The translations under genes were made by a program, and so were the position numbers. The notes under the pieces are model-generated. The model made no database searches and was not told the origin of the DNA. It saw only the letters and a list, made by a program, of their open reading frames with translations. DNA of 64,000 bases. It comes from Gemmatimonas aurantiaca T-27. GTDB taxonomy: Bacteria; Gemmatimonadota; Gemmatimonadetes; Gemmatimonadales; Gemmatimonadaceae. Shown piece by piece: positions 59,538-64,000 of the stretch; the first letter of the stretch is position 1; every line of letters begins with the position of its first letter. The stretch spans positions 1,364,001-1,428,000 of the forward strand of contig NC_012489.1 in NCBI RefSeq assembly GCF_000010305.1, in the 5' to 3' direction.

Positions 59538-60922
59538 TAGAACCCTCTCCCCGTTCGATATGCCAGCACAGGCGCCACGCCGACGGCGCGCAAGGAATCC
59601 GCAAGCGCCATAGCCTGCGTCGGTGATTCGAACGCGCCGGTGTACACCGACGCACTGCCGTCCGCCTGACGGAGTGCGTAGGCCATGATGCCCCGCGTGC
59701 TCAACGCCGCCAGACGTGCCGACACCAGCGCTGGTGTCACACGCGTCTCGAGGCGCAATGCAAACGGCACGGAGACGATGCTCCCCGCGCCAATGATCTT
59801 TTCACTGCGCAGGCGTGCCAGCAGCGCCTCCGCTTCGGGTCGGGACGCGGAGGCGCCAACGGTCACCCGGAACCACTGTTCGCCACTCTCCACCACCGGC
59901 GACAACGCCACGGCTTCCAGCGCCCGGACCTTGCTGTCGGGCATGGCGGCCGCGCGTGTATTCGCGGTGGCGAAGTAGATCGCATAGCGTGCCGCCACCG
60001 TACTGTCGGACAGATTGTCCACCGGCAGCGGCGGTGAGACCGGCGCCACGGACGAATCCAGTGGCACCACACCACTGTCCGATACGGGCGTCTGTCCCGG
60101 CGCGGTGGAATCGGGGCGCAACGCACTGTCCATCGGCGTCGGCGGCACCACGGTGGCAGCGCTGTCGGGTGCAACACGGCCCAGCAGAGCGCGTACGGGC
60201 GCCGGAAGCTGGGTCAACATCTGTGGCCACATGGCGCCAATGCCGATGGCCACGGCGCCCAGCACCAGCAGCAACGCGAGGATACGGTTGCGACGGCTGA
60301 CCACGTCCACCTGCGCAGCTTCCCGTGCACGACGCGCGCTCTCGCGCTCAGGCGGCGGAGTGGGTTCCGGTTGCGGTGGTGGTGGAGCCGGCGGTGCCAG
60401 CAACGGGACACCAGGAGGCGTCGGAAACGCCGAATCTCCAGTGGGCATCAACGCGCCCATGAAGCCACAGAGCTCGGCAAACCCCGCGGTGGAAGGACGT
60501 GCCACCACGATCAGCAGTGCGCCGACCTGATGGAAACCGGCGGCCAGACGACGCCAGCGATCGTTGGCGTACACGGACTCATGATCCACCGGCTCGGTGC
60601 CGCTGGGCATGACGAACACGTTCTCCGCATCCCGCATCGGGCGCGCAATCTTGTTGAGCGACACCCCATACAAAAAACTGTCGGCGATACCGTGCGGATC
60701 ATCGCCAGTGAGCAGCGCTTCCAGCGCCGGCGATTCACCCAGCAGATCCGCGATCGCCACACGCCGTCGCTGTCCCTGCGTGCGCGCCACACCGATCGCG
60801 ACCTGCGTGGACACCGCCGGATCGTTGGCCGCAATCACCACCGCGCACACACTGTCCAGCAGCGGCGCGAGTCGGCGACCCTCCAATTCCCACTTCTCCG
60901 GAATCAACCCCGGACCACTCAT
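59537..60922 (-). CDS. Membrane protein with degenerate ParA/CpsD-like N-terminus and two SPOR-like repeats
   Basis: 461 aa from ATG 60922, which overlaps the upstream stop by 4 nt. The N-terminal part (about 15-150) follows a ParA/MinD/CpsD pattern: an opening strand VCAVVIAA, IADLLGESPALEALL, VFVMPSGTEPVDH and ALLIVVARPSTAG. The Walker A lysines and glycines are missing (AANDPAVSTQ), so ATP hydrolysis is unlikely. A Pro-rich linker (about 172-192), one TM helix (about 210-230), a Pro/Ser/Thr/Asp-rich spacer and two SPOR-like repeats (WFRVTVGASASRPEAEALLA and SVYTGAFESPTQAMALADSL) complete it. SPOR domains bind denuded septal peptidoglycan. It therefore would span the membrane from a cytoplasmic pseudo-ATPase to the septum. 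It is coupled to smc (TAGTG). Confidence 0.85.
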   Translation of the reverse strand: MSGPGLIPEKWELEGRRLAPLLDSVCAVVIAANDPAVSTQVAIGVARTQGQRRRVAIADLLGESPALEALLTGDDPHGIADSFLYGVSLNKIARPMRDAENVFVMPSGTEPVDHESVYANDRWRRLAAGFHQVGALLIVVARPSTAGFAELCGFMGALMPTGDSAFPTPPGVPLLAPPAPPPPQPEPTPPPERESARRAREAAQVDVVSRRNRILALLLVLGAVAIGIGAMWPQMLTQLPAPVRALLGRVAPDSAATVVPPTPMDSALRPDSTAPGQTPVSDSGVVPLDSSVAPVSPPLPVDNLSDSTVAARYAIYFATANTRAAAMPDSKVRALEAVALSPVVESGEQWFRVTVGASASRPEAEALLARLRSEKIIGAGSIVSVPFALRLETRVTPALVSARLAALSTRGIMAYALRQADGSASVYTGAFESPTQAMALADSLRAVGVAPVLAYRTGRGF

Positions 60923-62484
60923 GGTGCGCCCTCGAAGATCCAATAATTCTGTCCTGCCTGTTTGCCCACACGCTCGGCTTCGGCGCGTGTGGGGAACGGG
61001 CCGAGGACGACTCGATACACCGTGGTGCCATCACGATCAGTGGTCGTGATACGTGGCACGAGACCATCCACACGAATGCGCCCGGCCAACGCGCGTGCCT
61101 GGCGTTCATCGAGCAGTGCGGCAAATGACACCGTGAACGTGGACGCCACCGCCGGTGCGGTTGGCGCGGTCGAATCACCACGGGCGGCCCCTGTCGTGTC
61201 GGGAGCGGTGACTGCTCCTCCGGTCGCGGACACGCTGGTGTCCCGCGGCGCACTGTTGCGGAACTGCACGGGCTGATCGAGACCAGCCGCACGGGGACGC
61301 AGACCGTTCCAACGCAACGTGTGCCAGAACTGTTTGGCGCCGCCTTCGATGGTGCGCATATCGGCCAAGGAAGACGGATGCGCGAGCACGACATCATCGC
61401 CCCGCGTGATGGCAATCGATCCATCGGCCATCACGAGTGGCAGGTCGGCGCGCCATTCGCTGCGCACCACACCAATGACGGCATCACCGCCCAGGCTGAC
61501 CACATACACGGAGTCACCCGCGCCACGCGCCAGCAACATGCGTCCCATCGGATCCATGCGCAGCGCGCTGGCCGGTGAGGGCAGGCGGATGCGACCGGTG
61601 ACACCCTCCTCGAACCGATCGACGATACGCAGCACCGATTCATCTTCCAGCGCCACGAACAGACGGTCGCCACTCGGCGTGGCCGCGATCGCCATCACCG
61701 GATCGCCCATGTCCACGTTGAGCGCGATACCGAGGTCGCGCGTACGAATCGCGATCACGTGTTCATCGGCCGCGAAGTACACACGGTCGCCCACGGTCCC
61801 TGCGGTGGCGCTGATCGTACGCCGGATGGTTTCCACTTCTCCGGACGCCTTGATCGACACGCTGTCCGACACCGCCTGATTGGGAGGGCGTACCCGTCGC
61901 ACCTGTACATCGTTGTCTTCCGCGCCGATCAGGATCACCGACCCATCGGGTTGCGAAAAGAGCGCGTCGACGGGATGGATGGGGCGATAACGCCAGTCGC
62001 TGCCACTCGGCGTATATCGCGTGACCTCACCACTGCGGGTCAAACCATAGATCGCCCCACCGTCCGCCGACACGAGAGACCGTACGGTGTCGGCACGCGA
62101 CGTGGTGACCGTCCCCAGGCGCAAGTCGATGCGGACCGGACTGCCCCCGGTATCGATCGCGGCGAGATACCCGTCCTCCGCGCCAAACGCGATGACTTCG
62201 GTGAGGGGCGGGACGCGTGACGCCGAGCGCCAGATCGTCGTATCGAGGGCCGGGTAGCGGACAGCCGTCAGGATGCCGCCGTCTCTCGACAGCCGCAGCA
62301 CCAGGGGGTCAGGGCCACCGGGGATAGTGGGGGCGGCGTCGGCTCCGGCAGGGCGGGACGAGCGATCGGCACAGCCGCCGGCAACACCGCACGCGAGGAG
62401 CACGAGCGCCGACGCGAGAAGCGTGCGCACGGGGGTAAAGTACCCGACCGGGGACGGTGGAGGGAGGGGCTGACGGTCAGGCAT
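60919..62484 (-). CDS. Lipoprotein with beta-propeller and C-terminal SPOR-like domain
   Basis: 521 aa from ATG 62484; the longer frame runs antisense across the sigma factor gene and is rejected. A TATGCT box exactly 6 nt upstream supports the start. The lipobox is GVAGGCAD. Residues about 50-370 form WD/PQQ-like propeller blades (GEVTRYTPSGSDWRYRPI, PSGDRLFVALEDESVLRI, GRMLLARGAGDSVYVVSLGG). A Thr/Ala/Pro-rich linker precedes a SPOR-like domain (about 440-520) with FTVSFAALLDERQARALAGR and TVYRVVLGPFPTRAEAERVG. It probably sits in the periplasm at sites of cell-wall remodelling. It is the first gene of the smc operon. Confidence 0.85.
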   Translation of the reverse strand: MPDRQPLPPPSPVGYFTPVRTLLASALVLLACGVAGGCADRSSRPAGADAAPTIPGGPDPLVLRLSRDGGILTAVRYPALDTTIWRSASRVPPLTEVIAFGAEDGYLAAIDTGGSPVRIDLRLGTVTTSRADTVRSLVSADGGAIYGLTRSGEVTRYTPSGSDWRYRPIHPVDALFSQPDGSVILIGAEDNDVQVRRVRPPNQAVSDSVSIKASGEVETIRRTISATAGTVGDRVYFAADEHVIAIRTRDLGIALNVDMGDPVMAIAATPSGDRLFVALEDESVLRIVDRFEEGVTGRIRLPSPASALRMDPMGRMLLARGAGDSVYVVSLGGDAVIGVVRSEWRADLPLVMADGSIAITRGDDVVLAHPSSLADMRTIEGGAKQFWHTLRWNGLRPRAAGLDQPVQFRNSAPRDTSVSATGGAVTAPDTTGAARGDSTAPTAPAVASTFTVSFAALLDERQARALAGRIRVDGLVPRITTTDRDGTTVYRVVLGPFPTRAEAERVGKQAGQNYWIFEGAP

Positions 62485-62490
62485 TCCGGT

Positions 62491-62496
62491 AGCATA
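62491..62496 (-). promoter_or_regulatory. Candidate leaderless -10 box for the propeller-SPOR gene
   Basis: TATGCT on the minus strand, with exactly 6 nt before the ATG at 62484. It overlaps by two bases a TATTCG on the plus strand (62495-62500) that lies 7 nt before the ECF sigma factor start, so the two promoters would compete directly. Confidence 0.42.
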
Positions 62497-62507
62497 TTCG
62501 GCGACAT

Positions 62508-63089
62508 ATGCCCGCGCCCGCTTCGCCCCCCTCCTTGACCGAACTGCTGCGCGCGGCCCAGGCCGGCGATACCGGTGCGCGCGACCGGGCGGGAACCGTG
62601 GTCTACGAGGAGCTCTACAGCCTGGCGCGGGCCTACCTGAGCCGCGAACGGGGCGACCATACCCTCCAGCCCACCGCCCTGGTCCATGAGGCCTACCTGC
62701 GTCTGGTGGGCCAGATGGCGCCCTGGAAGAACCGGGGGCACTTCTTCGGTATCGCCGCGCAGATGATGCGCCGGGTGTTGGTCGATCACGCCCGGCGCGC
62801 CACGGCCGATCGTCGGGACCGGCAACGCTCCGTTCCCCTGGAGGCTGCGGAAACGGTGTCGCTGGATGACCTGGCCACGGGGGGCGCCGAGGACGTGCTG
62901 GCGGTGCATGATGCGCTCGAACAGCTCGAACGGCTCGATCCCCGGCAGGCCCGCATCGTGGAATTGCGATTCTTCGTTGGACTGTCGCTCGAAGAAATCG
63001 CCGAATTGCTCGACATCTCGCCTGCCACGGTGTCCCGCGACTGGGCCATGGCACGTGCCTGGCTACGGGTGCAGCTCCGGGACAGTTGA
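62508..63089 (+). CDS. ECF-type sigma factor of the Ser/Thr-kinase-linked class
   Basis: 193 aa. Region 2 reads VVYEELYSLARAYLSRER then LQPTALVHEAYLRLVG, and region 4 has the HTH LEEIAELLDISPATVSRDW. It looks like the TIGR02999 type. Most ECF factors have an acidic DAED-type motif in region 2.2 that contacts the polymerase clamp. Here that place has no acidic residue upstream of HEAYLRL and carries Thr56 instead. In the kinase-linked ECF class (EcfP of Vibrio parahaemolyticus), phosphorylation of a Thr at this place by PknT activates the factor. A Ser/Thr kinase gene starts 123 bp downstream, and no anti-sigma factor is seen. The start is 23 bp from the divergent propeller-SPOR gene. Confidence 0.9.
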   Translation: MPAPASPPSLTELLRAAQAGDTGARDRAGTVVYEELYSLARAYLSRERGDHTLQPTALVHEAYLRLVGQMAPWKNRGHFFGIAAQMMRRVLVDHARRATADRRDRQRSVPLEAAETVSLDDLATGGAEDVLAVHDALEQLERLDPRQARIVELRFFVGLSLEEIAELLDISPATVSRDWAMARAWLRVQLRDS

Positions 63090-63212
63090 TCTCACACGGT
63101 CGGCACTGGGCTTCAGCATGACCATGGTGATGTACGACACATCCTGGATGAGGAGTTCCGGCGCCGCGTCACGCGTGTGGTCCATGGAGCACATGCGCAG
63201 GAATGACTCGGC

Positions 63213-64000
63213 ATGATCGACGACCGCGTGACACCAGCCGAATGGGCTGAGCTCAAGGTCTTGTGGGCCCAATCCGAATCGCTGGATGGGGCAGGGCAGG
63301 CGCACCTGCTCGCCACCGCGTCCTCAGCCCGTGTGCGGCGGGAACTCGCCAAGCTGCTGGCGGTCGCGGAGGAACAGGATGCGCTCGATCGTCCGGCCCA
63401 TGAACTGCTGGGACTCGCGATGGACGGCGCGTTCAGCGCCACAGGTGAGCGGGACAGCGTGGAAGCGCTGGCCGCACCGAGTCTGGTGGGTCGACGCGTC
63501 GGGCCCTATCGGGTGCTTCGGCTCATTGGCCGCGGTGGCATGGGCGCCGTGTACCTCGCTGAACGCGCCGACAATGCGTTCCGTCAGCAGGTCGCGATCA
63601 AGACGCTCTGGCGCGGTGCGGACTCCGATGTGCTGCTTCAGCGTTTTCGGTCCGAGCGACAGATCCTCGCGCAGTTGCAGCACCCCAACATCGCGCAGTT
63701 GCTCGACGGTGGTGCCACGGACGATGGCATGCCATGGCTGGCCATGGAGTATGTGGATGGCACACCGATCGATGCCTGGTGCGACCAGCAGTCGCTGACG
63801 ATCAATGCACGACTCGACCTGTTTCGTCAGGCCTGCGCGGCGGTACATCATGCGCATCAACGCCTCGTCATTCATCGCGATCTCAAGCCCAACAACATCC
63901 TCGTGACGCACGATGGTGTGGTGAAGCTGCTCGACTTCGGTGTGGCCAAGTTGATCGCCACCGAGGAGCACGAAAGCACACTGACCGGTGCTGGCCTGTC
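63213..64000 (+). CDS. Ser/Thr protein kinase, 3' end cut off
   Basis: My own translation from ATG 63213 gives 262 residues and runs off the window. An N-terminal extension of about 95 residues (MIDDRVTPAEWAELKVLWAQ) precedes the kinase domain. The glycine loop is LIGRGGMGAVYLAE, Lys130 lies in VAIKTLW, catalytic Asp223 in VIHRDLKPNNIL, and Asp241 is the D of DFG. It is an active-looking Hanks-type kinase. In this family further sensor or TPR repeats often follow, and would be beyond the end. It follows the ECF sigma factor, its probable substrate (inference). AGGAA lies upstream of the start at a rather long spacing. A start at 63203 is in another frame and not credible. Confidence 0.9.
   Translation, partial: MIDDRVTPAEWAELKVLWAQSESLDGAGQAHLLATASSARVRRELAKLLAVAEEQDALDRPAHELLGLAMDGAFSATGERDSVEALAAPSLVGRRVGPYRVLRLIGRGGMGAVYLAERADNAFRQQVAIKTLWRGADSDVLLQRFRSERQILAQLQHPNIAQLLDGGATDDGMPWLAMEYVDGTPIDAWCDQQSLTINARLDLFRQACAAVHHAHQRLVIHRDLKPNNILVTHDGVVKLLDFGVAKLIATEEHESTLTGAGL

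Noticed and set aside
62485-63054. N-terminal extension of the propeller-SPOR gene
   Set aside because: It is antisense to the ECF sigma factor and Pro/Arg-rich; the lipoprotein signal sits just after ATG 62484.

Overview
The window looks like a chromosomal segment of a GC-rich diderm bacterium, most plausibly a member of the Gemmatimonadota (FCB group). The reasons are the outer-membrane machinery (TolC, LolA, many lipoprotein signals), a secreted protein with a type IX/FlgD-like C-terminal domain, large Ser/Thr kinases, an ECF sigma factor paired with a Ser/Thr kinase, and a short RpoD-like sigma factor. This placement is inference from gene content; no rRNA is present. I see no tRNA, rRNA, CRISPR array, insertion sequence or phage gene. 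Genes are tightly packed, with many ATGA, TGATG and TAATG overlaps.

Layout. 1-2270 (-): tripartite efflux (adaptor, cut by the window edge, and TolC). 2370-3173 (-): secreted hypothetical. 3265-9218 (+): a 1389-aa NtrY-like histidine kinase coupled to a pseudokinase-kinase protein. 9335-10675 (-): diguanylate cyclase. 11037-12907 (-): ActP acetate symporter and its DUF485 partner. 13007-14018: VKOR and a thioredoxin-like protein, tail to tail. 14028-16253 (-): phosphopantetheinyl transferase and ThrE exporter. 16491-20877 (+): FKBP lipoprotein, D-aminoacylase-like amidohydrolase and S9 peptidase. 20997-23317: FAD monooxygenase divergent from an AraC regulator. 23457-27965 (+): ComM/YifB ATPase, anchored hypothetical, NtrX-like sigma-54 activator, membrane hypothetical. 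28114-32362 (+): aldehyde dehydrogenase, signal peptidase I, sigma factor, YajQ, NTF2-like protein. 32395-32985 (-): small outer-membrane-type protein. 33137-43831 (+): RimO, HemL, SpoIID-like, Gfo/Idh, DUF4105 lipoprotein, then hyuA / uracil-DNA-glycosylase-like / hyuB. 43828-45507 (-): MBL hydrolase and a Crp/Fnr regulator. 45655-52278 (+): prfA, prmC, YlbF-like, tmk, S41 protease, nuclease/phosphatase lipoprotein. 52360-62484 (-): lolA, DAHP synthase, MBL hydrolase, T9SS-like protein, SMC, and two SPOR-domain proteins. 62508-64000 (+): ECF sigma factor and a Ser/Thr kinase cut by the window end.

The strongest unusual signals are these. (1) An SMC condensin gene is translationally coupled to a TM protein with a degenerate ParA/CpsD-like N-terminus and two SPOR-like repeats, and to a propeller lipoprotein ending in a SPOR-like domain. 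(2) A sigma factor whose region 2.2 lacks the acidic DAED motif and carries a Thr instead precedes a Ser/Thr kinase, suggesting activation by phosphorylation. (3) A tandem pseudokinase-kinase is coupled to a giant histidine kinase. (4) A TAtnnT hexamer lies exactly 6 nt upstream of six start codons that lack a Shine-Dalgarno sequence, suggesting leaderless transcription. (5) A DNA-glycosylase-like gene sits between hydantoinase subunit genes with start/stop overlaps on both sides. (6) A Crp-type palindrome lies in the interval between a Crp/Fnr gene and prfA.

Starts were chosen by hand from the DNA, mainly to remove long upstream extensions that run antisense to neighbours.
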